Positions 32,209 to 40,116 of a stretch of DNA of 64,000 bases are shown here, in pieces. Where the stretch lies: contig NZ_JACHYJ010000004.1 of the NCBI RefSeq assembly GCF_014192745.1, forward strand, positions 186,001-250,000. The letters run 5' to 3'. The first letter of the stretch is position 1, and every line of letters begins with the position of its first letter. This DNA is from Luteimonas sp. RC10 (GTDB lineage Bacteria > Pseudomonadota > Gammaproteobacteria > Xanthomonadales > Xanthomonadaceae). A program made the translations under genes and the position numbers. The notes below the pieces were generated by a model that was given only the letters and a program-made list of their open reading frames with translations, ran no database searches and had not been told where the DNA came from.

Positions 32209-32976
32209 ATGCAACTGCAGGCGCTGCGCGCGTTCGAGGACAACTACATCTGGACGCTCGCGGCCGACGATGGCGCCGCGGTGGTCGTCGACCCCGGCGA
32301 GGCCGGGCCGGTGCTGGCGGCCGCCCAGCAGGGCCTGCGCCCGGCGCTGGTGCTGCTGACCCATCACCACAACGACCACATCGGCGGCGTCGCCGCCCTG
32401 CGCGAGCGCTGGCCGTCGCTGGAGATTGTCGCGCCCGACGACGCCCGCATCCCCCTGGCGACCCGCCGGGTGGGCGACGGCGAGCGGCTTGAGATCGGCC
32501 CCTGGGCCTTCGACGTGCTGGCCGTGCCGGGTCACACCCGCAGCCATATCGCCTTCGTCGGCCACGGCCACCTGTTCTGCGGCGACACGCTGTTCAGCCT
32601 CGGCTGTGGGCGGATGTTCGAAGGTAGCGCGGTCCAGATGCTGGCCTCACTCGACCGCCTGGCGGCGCTGCCCGCCGATACGCTGGTCTGTTGCGGCCAT
32701 GAATACACCCGGTCCAACGCGGCATTTGCCCGCGTTGTCGATCCGGACAACGCGGCGCTGCGGCGCCGCGAACAGGAGATCGTCTCGATGCGCAGTGCCC
32801 ACCGGCCCACGCTTCCCGTTCCCCTGCAGGCCGAGCTTGCCTGCAATCCGTTCCTGCGCGTCGACGCCCCGGCCGTCCGGGCCGCGGCCTGCGCGCATGC
32901 CGACCTCGCCCCGGGCGCTGGCCGCGCCGACGTGTTCGCCGCCCTACGGCACTGGAAAGACGGCTTTCGCGCATGA
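32209..32976 (+). CDS. gloB: hydroxyacylglutathione hydrolase (glyoxalase II)
   Basis: A 255-aa metallo-beta-lactamase fold enzyme with the binuclear site [33 protein letters not shown] and [14 protein letters not shown]. These glutathione-binding and metal residues are specific for glyoxalase II, which hydrolyses S-lactoylglutathione to lactate. The start at [15 protein letters not shown] is canonical. Its stop overlaps the mltD ATG (ATGA). Confidence 0.96.
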   Translation: MQLQALRAFEDNYIWTLAADDGAAVVVDPGEAGPVLAAAQQGLRPALVLLTHHHNDHIGGVAALRERWPSLEIVAPDDARIPLATRRVGDGERLEIGPWAFDVLAVPGHTRSHIAFVGHGHLFCGDTLFSLGCGRMFEGSAVQMLASLDRLAALPADTLVCCGHEYTRSNAAFARVVDPDNAALRRREQEIVSMRSAHRPTLPVPLQAELACNPFLRVDAPAVRAAACAHADLAPGAGRADVFAALRHWKDGFRA

Positions 32977-34184
32977 GGGCGGGCCCTCGTACCCGGCTCG
33001 TGGCGGGCCTGCTGGCCGCCGCGGTCTCGGCGCTGTGCCAGGCCGGCAACGCCCCCAGCCCCGCCGCGCCGCCGCCCACAGCGCCCACCGGCGCCCTGGC
33101 GCAGCTGGCGACGCCCGCGGCCTCCCCGGCGCCACCTCAGGCGACGACGCGCACCGGCCGGGAGATCTACCTGCGCTTTCGCGACGGACTGGCCGAACAG
33201 GACTGCAGCGACGATGCCAGCGAGCGCTGGCGCTCGCATTTCGCGCATGTCCCGCGCCAGCTCGTCTCGCGCAACACCGATGTCCTGCCGCTGTTCGGCT
33301 ACGTGGTCGATGCGGTGCGCGAGGCGCACCTGCCGACCGAGTACGCACTGATCCCGTTCGTCGAGAGCGGCTACCGACCCGGCGCGCGCAGCGCGGCAGG
33401 GCCGGCCGGACTATGGCAGTTCATCGCGGTCACCGCGCGCAACCACAAGATCCCGATCCGCGCCGGCTATGACGGCCGGCTGTCGCCCGCCGACTCCACG
33501 CGCGCGGCGGTACGCTATCTCAAGACCCTGCACGGCATGTTCGCCGGCGACTGGCGGCTGGCGGTAATGGCTTACAACGCCGGCGAGTACCGTGTCTTCG
33601 GTGCGCTCGAGCGCGCTGGCCAGGTCGCCGCCAAGGCCGATCCGGAGGCGCTGCCGATGCCCGCGCTGACCCAAGCCTACGTACGCAAGCTCCATGCGCT
33701 GTCGTGCCTGATCAAGGAAGCCGAGACGCGCGAGGACTGGATGGCCGCGCTCGATCGCGAAGTGCCGATCCTGCAGGCGATCACCGTACCCGACGGCATC
33801 CGCGATCTCGACGGGCTCGCATCGCGGCACGAGACCGACGCGGCCCAGCTCAAACGACTGAACCCGGCGCACACCGACGGGCGCATCGCGCGTATCGGAC
33901 AGCCCACCCAGGTCCTGGTGCCGCAGGCCGCGGCGACACCGCCGGTGTTCCTGGCGGAAGCGCCGCCGGAGTTCGAACCGCTGCCGCCGGCCGGAGGCGC
34001 GTCGCAGGCGGCACCGACGCGCAGTGCAGCGCCGTCGGTGCATACGGTGACACGCGGCGATTCAGTCTGGTCGATCGCACGTCGCTATGGCCTCAGCAGC
34101 CAGGAACTGCTCCGCCGCAACGGTCTCGATCCGCGCAGCATCCTGCGTCCGGGCATGGAATTGCACATCGGCGAGGCGCACTAG
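32973..34184 (+). CDS. mltD: membrane-bound lytic transglycosylase D-like with LysM
   Basis: 403 residues. A signal peptide (1-24), a Pro/Ala-rich linker and an SLT domain with catalytic Glu131 ([12 protein letters not shown], then AGLWQF and [13 protein letters not shown]). One LysM module lies at about 355-400 ([18 protein letters not shown]), plus a LysM-like stretch near 275. It cleaves peptidoglycan to 1,6-anhydro muropeptides in the periplasm. No lipobox Cys is clear: Cys22 sits in a poor context, so membrane anchoring is doubtful. E. coli also has gloB beside mltD. Confidence 0.9.
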   Translation: MRAGPRTRLVAGLLAAAVSALCQAGNAPSPAAPPPTAPTGALAQLATPAASPAPPQATTRTGREIYLRFRDGLAEQDCSDDASERWRSHFAHVPRQLVSRNTDVLPLFGYVVDAVREAHLPTEYALIPFVESGYRPGARSAAGPAGLWQFIAVTARNHKIPIRAGYDGRLSPADSTRAAVRYLKTLHGMFAGDWRLAVMAYNAGEYRVFGALERAGQVAAKADPEALPMPALTQAYVRKLHALSCLIKEAETREDWMAALDREVPILQAITVPDGIRDLDGLASRHETDAAQLKRLNPAHTDGRIARIGQPTQVLVPQAAATPPVFLAEAPPEFEPLPPAGGASQAAPTRSAAPSVHTVTRGDSVWSIARRYGLSSQELLRRNGLDPRSILRPGMELHIGEAH

Positions 34185-34452
34185 GCGCCAAGGTACGCGG
34201 CCGGCCTGCGGGTTCGGTCGCTTCGGATGCGTGCGCGTTCGTGCACACCCGGCATCGATGCGCGCGTGCGTGCGGCGCCCTCGGTCGAGGGCGGTCGCTG
34301 GACACGGCGCGCAGCCCGACGCACCCACATTTCCGCGGCTGTGCAATCGCGCATCTCAACCGGATCGAAGCCGTCGCCTGCCGTCTGCTCCTAAGCGGTG
34401 TCGGCATCGCGATGCACACGGCGCGCCCAACCGAGCTTGCGGGGCACATAGC
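34185..34452. other. intergenic region between mltD and ppiD
   Basis: About 270 bp between two convergent genes, before the terminator hairpin. No gene, repeat or tRNA is recognised. Confidence 0.5.
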
Positions 34453-34480
34453 AAAACGCCCGGCATGGCCGGGCGTTTGC
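34453..34480 (-). terminator. terminator after ppiD
   Basis: AAACGCCCGGC (34454-34464) and its complement (34468-34478) enclose ATG. A and T tracts on both sides allow use in either direction between the convergent mltD and ppiD genes. Confidence 0.75.
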
Positions 34481-34531
34481 TCGATCTCGGCGCCCGGACG
34501 GCGCATGCGCCGCCGGGTTCGAAGGGTGACG

Positions 34532-36511
34532 TCAGAGCCGCTCTTCGTTGACCGTGATCTTCATCTGCCGGCGCAGGGCCCGCTGCAGCACATCCGCATC
34601 CTCATTGCCGAGCAATGCGCCGAGCTGCTGCTTGAGCATCGCCTGCTGCTGCGGCGGCGCCTGCGCCGGATCGCCCGGCACCACGCGCTCGACGACGAAC
34701 ACCACCGCGCTGCCGTCAGGCCGCAGCGTGCGACCGGGCGCGGTCTTGCCCTCGGCCGGCGGCATCGTCTGGAAGTACGCCGTATTCGACGCCGGGTCGG
34801 GCACCGGCGCGCCGCGCGGGATACCCGGCACCGACTGCGGCTCCAGGCCGTGCGCCTGGGCGACCGCCTGCAGGGTCTTGCCGGCCTTCAGCTCGGCGAC
34901 CATGGCATCGGCCGCCTGCTCGGCCTGCTGGCGCATGCGATTCGCTCGAACTTCGGCGGTCACACGGTCGCGCACCTCGTCCAACGTCTGCGCACGCTCA
35001 GGTGTGTGTGCAGTGACGCGGATGAAGACCGTGTGGTTGGGCGCGATCTCGATCGGATCGCTGACCGTGCCGTCCTGGGTCAGCGCCTCGGAGAACGCCG
35101 CCTGCTCCACCGCCCGGTTCGCGGCGATGCCGGTGCCGGCACCGCGTGCGAACGGTGCGATCGTGCGCACCTCGAGCTGCCCCGCGGCCGCAGCCTGCTC
35201 GAGTGACATCGGGTGGCGGTTGATCTCGTCCACGATCCGGCCGATCTGCTCGTTATAGGCGCGCGCGCCCTCGCCGTCGCGGACTTCGCGCTCCATTTCT
35301 TCGCGCACGTCCTCGAACGCGACCGGCTTGCCGGCCTCGATCTCGCGCAACTGCAGCACATGCCAACCGAAGTCGGTCTTCACCGGCTGGCTGACCGTCC
35401 CGGCCTGCATGCCGAACAGTGTGTCCTCGAACGGGCCGGCCATCATGCCCTTCTCGACCCAGCCCAGATCGCCGCCGTTGTCGCGCGAGCCTGGATCGTC
35501 GGAATGCGCACGCGCCAGCGCGGCGAAGTCGGCGCCGGGCTGGGCTGCCTGTGCGGCAAGATCCGCTGCTTCCTTCTGCGCCGCCTGCTGCGCGGCCGCG
35601 TCGGCACCGGCCGGCACTTCGACCAGAATATGCGAGGCCAGACGGCGCTCGGTGGCCGCGAACCGCGACTTGACCTGCTCGAAATGCGCGCGCGCCTCGG
35701 CTTCATCGACCTCGCCGGCACCGGCCTGCGGCTGGGCGAGCACTTCGATGTACTCGAGCGCGACCTTTTCCGGTTCGCGGTAACGGTTGGCGTTCTTCTC
35801 GAACCACGCCTTTAGATCCGCATCGGCCACCGGCGCCGTATCGACCGCCGGCGGCGGCACGACCACGAACGCGACGTCGCGACGCTCGTCGAGCAGACGC
35901 ATCATGCGTTCGGCTTCCGACGGGGTGACGAATGCCGACTCGGCGATCGCCTGCGGCACCAGCGCACGCTGCAGGTCGCGACGGATCGACGCCTGGAACT
36001 CGGCCGGAGTCCGCGGCGGCTGCCCGGACTGCAGCGTCATCTGGTAGCGCTGCGCATCGAAGCGGCCATCGACCTGGAAGGCAGGAATCGACGCGATGAT
36101 CTCGCGCACCTGCGCATCGCCGACGACGATGTTGGCGCGCTCGGCGGCCAGACCCAGCACCGCGCGGTCGATCAACTGCTCGAGCACTTCGCGCTTGCTG
36201 TCCAGGGTCTCGAATGCGCGCGCATCGAAGTTCTCGCCTTCGTCCTGACGGCGCTGCTCGCGGACCGAGTCGAATGCCTGGCGGAACTCCTCGGGTGTGA
36301 CCTCAGTCGAGGTCCACGCCAGCTTGCGCACCAGCCACATGTCGGGCGCCGAGCGCCACCAGGTCGGCGGGGCCTCGACCTTGGCCGCATAGTCGGCATT
36401 GTTCTGGAACAGGTAGTGCTCCATCCCGAAGAACGCGAACGGCACCGCCAGCAACGCAACGATGGCGATGGCGATCCAACCACTGGTCTTTTCTCGAAGC
36501 GCTTGCAGCAT
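34532..36511 (-). CDS. ppiD: peptidyl-prolyl isomerase PpiD-like periplasmic chaperone
   Basis: 659 residues with one N-terminal inner-membrane anchor (GWIAIAIVALLAVPFAFFGM, residues about 11-30). A SurA_N-type chaperone region follows, then a parvulin domain near 265-370 (ASHILVEVP, GGDLGWVEKG, PVKTDFGWHVLQL) and a second degenerate chaperone region. PpiD assists folding of secreted proteins at the SecYEG exit. MLQALREKTSG is the standard start; a GTG four codons upstream is unlikely. The HU gene is divergent upstream, as with hupB-ppiD in E. coli. Confidence 0.94.
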   Translation of the reverse strand: MLQALREKTSGWIAIAIVALLAVPFAFFGMEHYLFQNNADYAAKVEAPPTWWRSAPDMWLVRKLAWTSTEVTPEEFRQAFDSVREQRRQDEGENFDARAFETLDSKREVLEQLIDRAVLGLAAERANIVVGDAQVREIIASIPAFQVDGRFDAQRYQMTLQSGQPPRTPAEFQASIRRDLQRALVPQAIAESAFVTPSEAERMMRLLDERRDVAFVVVPPPAVDTAPVADADLKAWFEKNANRYREPEKVALEYIEVLAQPQAGAGEVDEAEARAHFEQVKSRFAATERRLASHILVEVPAGADAAAQQAAQKEAADLAAQAAQPGADFAALARAHSDDPGSRDNGGDLGWVEKGMMAGPFEDTLFGMQAGTVSQPVKTDFGWHVLQLREIEAGKPVAFEDVREEMEREVRDGEGARAYNEQIGRIVDEINRHPMSLEQAAAAGQLEVRTIAPFARGAGTGIAANRAVEQAAFSEALTQDGTVSDPIEIAPNHTVFIRVTAHTPERAQTLDEVRDRVTAEVRANRMRQQAEQAADAMVAELKAGKTLQAVAQAHGLEPQSVPGIPRGAPVPDPASNTAYFQTMPPAEGKTAPGRTLRPDGSAVVFVVERVVPGDPAQAPPQQQAMLKQQLGALLGNEDADVLQRALRRQMKITVNEERL

Positions 36512-36758
36512 GAGTCGGGGCACGGGATGGGCGAGCCGGGCAGTTTACCCGCAAGCACGGACCCGCGCAGGACCGGGGCCCGACGCGCCCTTGGCGGCCC
36601 CGTCGGGCAGCCATTCAGGCCTGCACCCGCAAGGTCGTAATCGACCGGGGGATCGCGTACCATGCGCGTCCGACCGGCGCCGCCCGGCCGGCGGCGCCGT
36701 GCATGCCGGCTCAGCGTCCAGACGCTCAACGTCGAATAATTAAAAGAGGAATTCACTG

Positions 36759-37037
36759 ATGGCCCTTAGCAAGAACGATGTCCTGGCTTCCGTCGCCGAG
36801 AAGGCCGGCCTGTCCCGCGCCGACGCTGGCCGTGCGGTCGACGCGCTGCTCGACACCATCACCGAAGCGCTGAAGAACGGCGACGCGGTGAACTTCGTCG
36901 GCTTCGGTTCGTTCGTCGCCCGTCCGCGCGCCGCGCGCACCGGCCTGAACCCGCAGACCAAGGAAACGATCCAGATCCCCGCCTCGACCGTCCCGGCATT
37001 CAAGGCTGGCAAGGCGCTCAAGGATGCGGTAAAGTAA
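36759..37037 (+). CDS. hupB: HU-family DNA-binding protein
   Basis: A 92-aa histone-like protein: MALSKNDVLASVAEKAGLSR, then GFGSFVARPRAARTGLNPQT with the beta-arm RTGLNPQTKE, and KALKDAVK at the end. HU bends and compacts DNA. It has an AGAGGAA ribosome site and an AT-rich leader. Genes for tRNA-Val and tRNA-Asp follow 20 bp downstream and may be read through from it. Confidence 0.96.
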   Translation: MALSKNDVLASVAEKAGLSRADAGRAVDALLDTITEALKNGDAVNFVGFGSFVARPRAARTGLNPQTKETIQIPASTVPAFKAGKALKDAVK

Positions 37038-37057
37038 GCGGCTAGGCTGTTCCGCAT

Positions 37058-37132
37058 GGGTGCTTAGCTCAGCGGTAGAGCGTCTCCCTTACAAGGAGAG
37101 GGTCGGGGGTTCGAAACCCTCAGCACCCACCA
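37058..37132 (+). tRNA. tRNA-Val (anticodon TAC)
   Basis: 75 nt. Acceptor GGGTGCT/AGCACCC with an encoded ACCA. The anticodon stem TCTCC/GGAGA holds CTTACAA, anticodon TAC. The T-loop is TTCGAAA. Confidence 0.95.
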
Positions 37133-37151
37133 AGCAACAGGTTTCCAATGT

Positions 37152-37228
37152 GGAGCGGTAGTTCAGCTGGTTAGAATGCTGGCCTGTCACGCCGGAGGTC
37201 GCGGGTTCGAGTCCCGTCCGCTCCGCCA
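37152..37228 (+). tRNA. tRNA-Asp (anticodon GTC), copy 1
   Basis: 77 nt. Acceptor GGAGCGG/CCGCTCC with an encoded GCCA. The anticodon loop CTGTCAC gives GTC. Identical base for base to the copy at 38374. Confidence 0.95.
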
Positions 37229-37241
37229 CTGGTTGAAGAAG

Positions 37242-37267
37242 AACCCCGCCTTGGCGGGGTTTTTTTT
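37242..37267 (+). terminator. terminator of the hup-tRNA-Val-tRNA-Asp unit
   Basis: AACCCCGCC and GGCGGGGTT around a tight loop, followed by a run of eight T (37260-37267). Confidence 0.85.
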
Positions 37268-37360
37268 GTGCGTCCGATGCGTGGTGCGGGCCTGGCGCGA
37301 TGTTGAACATGGGCGTCGAATCCGACTTCGCGTGTGGGCGCCGAGTCCGGCTTCGCGTGT

Positions 37361-38090
37361 CCTGCCCCGCCCCCACCCAACCCTCCCCCGCATGCGGGGG
37401 AGGGCTTTTGCGGTTTCGACCGGACCGCGCGAGCGCCGGATGGCGCACCACCTCCCCGCATGCGGGGGCTTCCTGCACTCTCGAACTGAGGACGCGAACG
37501 TCGAGTGGTGCACCACCTCCCCCGCTTGCGGGCGGAGGTCGACGCCGAAGGCGTCGGGTGGGGGCGTGGGCTTTTGGTGCTGCGGCAGGTCGAGACCTGC
37601 ACGCGCACGAGATCGCTTTCGACGCGCATGCCGGCACAGCGATCGCACCACGCCCCCACGCAACCCTCCCCCGCATGCGGGGGAGGGCTTTTGCGGTTTC
37701 GATCGGACCGCGCGAACGTCGGATGGCGCACCACCTCCCCCGCTTGCGGGCGGAGGTCGACGCCAAAGGCGTCGGGTGGGGGCGTGGGCTTTTGGCGCCG
37801 CGGCAGGTCGAGACCTGCACGCGCAGGAGATCGCTTTCGACGCGCATGCCGGCACAGCGATCGCACCATGCCCCACCCAACCCTCCCCCGCATGCGGGGG
37901 AGGGCTTTTGCGGTTTCGATCGGACCGCGCGAGCGTCGGATGGCGCACCACCTCCCCGCATGCGGGGGCTTCCTGCACTCTCGAACTGAGGACGCGAACG
38001 TCGAGTGGTGCAACACCTCCCCCGCTTGCGGGCGGAGGTCGACGCCGAAGGCGTCGGGTGGGGGCGCGGGCTTTTGGCGGCAGGTCGAGA
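37361..38090. repeat. mosaic tandem repeat array (three composite units)
   Basis: Module A (perfect hairpin CCCTCCCCCGCATG and complement, then CTTTTGCGG) starts at 37381, 37664 and 37881. Module C (CCCCGCATGCGGGGG plus about 45 bp) occurs near 37453 and 37953 only. Module B (hairpin CACCTCCCCCGCTTGCGGG, then GGCGTCGGGTGGGGGC) occurs near 37514, 37732 and 38014. The orders are A-C-B, A-B and A-C-B. Units 1 and 2 also share a spacer with the palindrome GCAGGTCGAGACCTGC. The same A and B modules occur at 24310-24580. No gene lies here although several frames are open. Confidence 0.85.
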
Positions 38091-38335
38091 CGTGCACTTG
38101 CATGACGCCACTCTCGACGCACGTACCGCGACAGCGACCCCGTCACTGCGACACACCCACGATCCACGTATGCAGTGACATCGCTCATCGCACACCTTGT
38201 CCGACGCTGCGGACCGTCGACACATCGCGCAGCCCACGCACATCGATCGACGCAGCGCATGCGCCTTGCAGACGCATTGATCCGACAGCACACGCACCGA
38301 CGAAGACGGCGATGAAAAAAAGATCGCGCACCCCC

Positions 38336-38363
38336 TTCCCAAGCGCGCGAATTCGCGTAGAAT
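38336..38363 (+). promoter_or_regulatory. putative promoter of tRNA-Asp copy 2
   Basis: TAGAAT (38358-38363) with a weak TTCCCA 16 bp upstream and a GC-rich discriminator, 10 bp before the tRNA. Confidence 0.4.
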
Positions 38364-38373
38364 CTCGCGCCTC

Positions 38374-38450
38374 GGAGCGGTAGTTCAGCTGGTTAGAATG
38401 CTGGCCTGTCACGCCGGAGGTCGCGGGTTCGAGTCCCGTCCGCTCCGCCA
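38374..38450 (+). tRNA. tRNA-Asp (anticodon GTC), copy 2
   Basis: 77 nt, identical to the copy at 37152-37228, including the encoded CCA. The flanking sequences differ. Confidence 0.95.
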
Positions 38451-38458
38451 GTGTTACG

Positions 38459-38489
38459 AAAAACCCCTGCAGCGATGCAGGGGTTTTTT
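38459..38489 (+). terminator. terminator of tRNA-Asp copy 2
   Basis: CCCCTGCA (38464-38471), GCGA loop and TGCAGGGG (38476-38483), flanked by A5 and T6, 8 bp after the tRNA. Confidence 0.85.
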
Positions 38490-38541
38490 CGTTCTGGTCC
38501 GCGCAGGCCGCATCGCCTGCGACGGCGATGCCGCGTCTCGC

Positions 38542-40113
38542 TCAATCGCAGTCGCCGATGCGCACCAGCGCCAGGTCTTCGAAGTCGTAGCTGAAGTCCG
38601 CGTCCGGATCGACCTTGGCCATCTGCAGCGAGACCGCGCGGCCGTTCACCGGCGTCGGTCGCAGCCAGGCATCGACGTCGACATCGGGCGCGCGCCAGCG
38701 CACCTGGAGCCCGCCCTCGACCGCGACGACGTCGCCATCGAGTTTCGGCGAACGCATCGAGATCCAACGCAGGCCACCGTCGCGCGGACACAGCGCGACA
38801 TCACCGAACCACGGATCGCGGTAACGCCCGGCAAGCGAGGCGGCGGCTGCCGGCGCGATGGCGACCGCATCGTCGGTCTCCGGCTGCGTTGTGTGGTCTG
38901 CGGTCCCCCGCTCCGCCTCCAGCCGGCCGGCATAGTCATCGATGTCGTGCGCGCCGCCGTCGGTGGCGACGAACTGCTTGACCAGCGCCTGCGTCAGCAC
39001 GGTGCGCGCCTGGTCGGCATCGCCGTTGATCAGCACCACGATACCGACGCGCTGCTCGGGCAGCAGCACCAACGAGGACACCATGCCCGACAGCGTGCCG
39101 GTGTGCGACACCTTCGCGGTGCCGTCGACATCGGTCAGCCGCCAGCCATAGCCATAGGCCGAGAAATGGCTGCGGTCCCAGGCACGCATGCGTGCGGTCA
39201 GCGGCATCGGCATGTGCGCGGTCCAGGCCGCCTCGCGCTGCGCGGCCGACAGCCAGGGCCGGCCTGGCGCACCGATCTCGGGGTCGAGCCAGGCCTGCGC
39301 CCAGCGCAGCATGTCGTCCAGGCTGCAACGCAGTCCGCCGGCTGCCATCATCGGTTCGTCGGGAATCATTGCGTCGTCGCCACGCACGACGGTATTGCGG
39401 CCCTCGAGGCGGGCATGCGGTTGGGCGACGTTGCCGACCGCATCACGCTCCCAGGCGCCGGCCTGGCAGCGGGTCATGCCGAGCGGTTCGAAGACCTCGC
39501 GGCGCACCAGCGTGTCGTACGGGGCGCCGCCGGCCGCGGCCGCGACTTCGCCGGCGACGATATAGAGCGTGTTGTCGTAGGCGTAGCGTGCACGGAAACT
39601 CCAGCGCGGCCGCAGGTGGCGCAATCCCTCGATCACCTGCGCGCGGGTGAAGGCGTTCGGCGACGGCCACAGCATCAGGTCGCCTGCACCCGGACCCAGG
39701 CCGCTGTTGTGGATCAGCAGGTCGCGGACCTGGATCTCACGCGTGACCCAGTCGTCGTACATGCGGAAATCCGGCAGGTACCGCACCACCGGATCGTCCC
39801 AGCGCAGCCGCCCGGCATCGACCAGCCGTGCGAGCACCGCACCGGTCATCGCCTTGCTGTTGGAGGCGATCTTGAACAGCGTTTCGGCATCGACGGCCTC
39901 GCCCTCGCCCGCACGCAACTCGCCGCGCGTGTGCCGCAGTACGACCTCGCCATCGACCACCACGCCGACCGCGATGCCGGGCAGCGCGTAGCGCTCGGCC
40001 GCGGCGTCGACCAGCGCCGCCAGCCGCGCAGGTGGGACAGGCACAGCGGCCCCTGCGGGCAGGCCGGCGACCAGCCAGCCCGCCAGCGCCCAGGCCAGGC
40101 GAGTGGCGCGCAT
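38542..40113 (-). CDS. serine hydrolase of the class C beta-lactamase family
   Basis: 523 residues with a signal peptide (1-22). Catalytic motifs: SNSK (Ser84 and Lys87), YAYDNT (Tyr-x-Asn) near 174, and SHTGTLSG in the KTG position near 335. A C-terminal DUF3471-like beta domain follows from about residue 420 (LAGRYRDPWFGDV). Such enzymes are penicillin-binding-protein-like D-aminopeptidases, esterases or peptidases rather than resistance enzymes. It starts 3 bp after the stop of the TonB receptor, so the two form an operon; it may process the ligand imported by that receptor (inference). Confidence 0.9.
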   Translation of the reverse strand: MRATRLAWALAGWLVAGLPAGAAVPVPPARLAALVDAAAERYALPGIAVGVVVDGEVVLRHTRGELRAGEGEAVDAETLFKIASNSKAMTGAVLARLVDAGRLRWDDPVVRYLPDFRMYDDWVTREIQVRDLLIHNSGLGPGAGDLMLWPSPNAFTRAQVIEGLRHLRPRWSFRARYAYDNTLYIVAGEVAAAAGGAPYDTLVRREVFEPLGMTRCQAGAWERDAVGNVAQPHARLEGRNTVVRGDDAMIPDEPMMAAGGLRCSLDDMLRWAQAWLDPEIGAPGRPWLSAAQREAAWTAHMPMPLTARMRAWDRSHFSAYGYGWRLTDVDGTAKVSHTGTLSGMVSSLVLLPEQRVGIVVLINGDADQARTVLTQALVKQFVATDGGAHDIDDYAGRLEAERGTADHTTQPETDDAVAIAPAAAASLAGRYRDPWFGDVALCPRDGGLRWISMRSPKLDGDVVAVEGGLQVRWRAPDVDVDAWLRPTPVNGRAVSLQMAKVDPDADFSYDFEDLALVRIGDCD

Positions 40114-40116
40114 GCC

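Noticed and set aside
37089-38342. Several overlapping open frames in at least four frames across the repeat array
   Set aside because: They arise from GC-rich hairpin repeats and run through tRNA-Asp; the translations repeat with the DNA modules and show no protein-like features.
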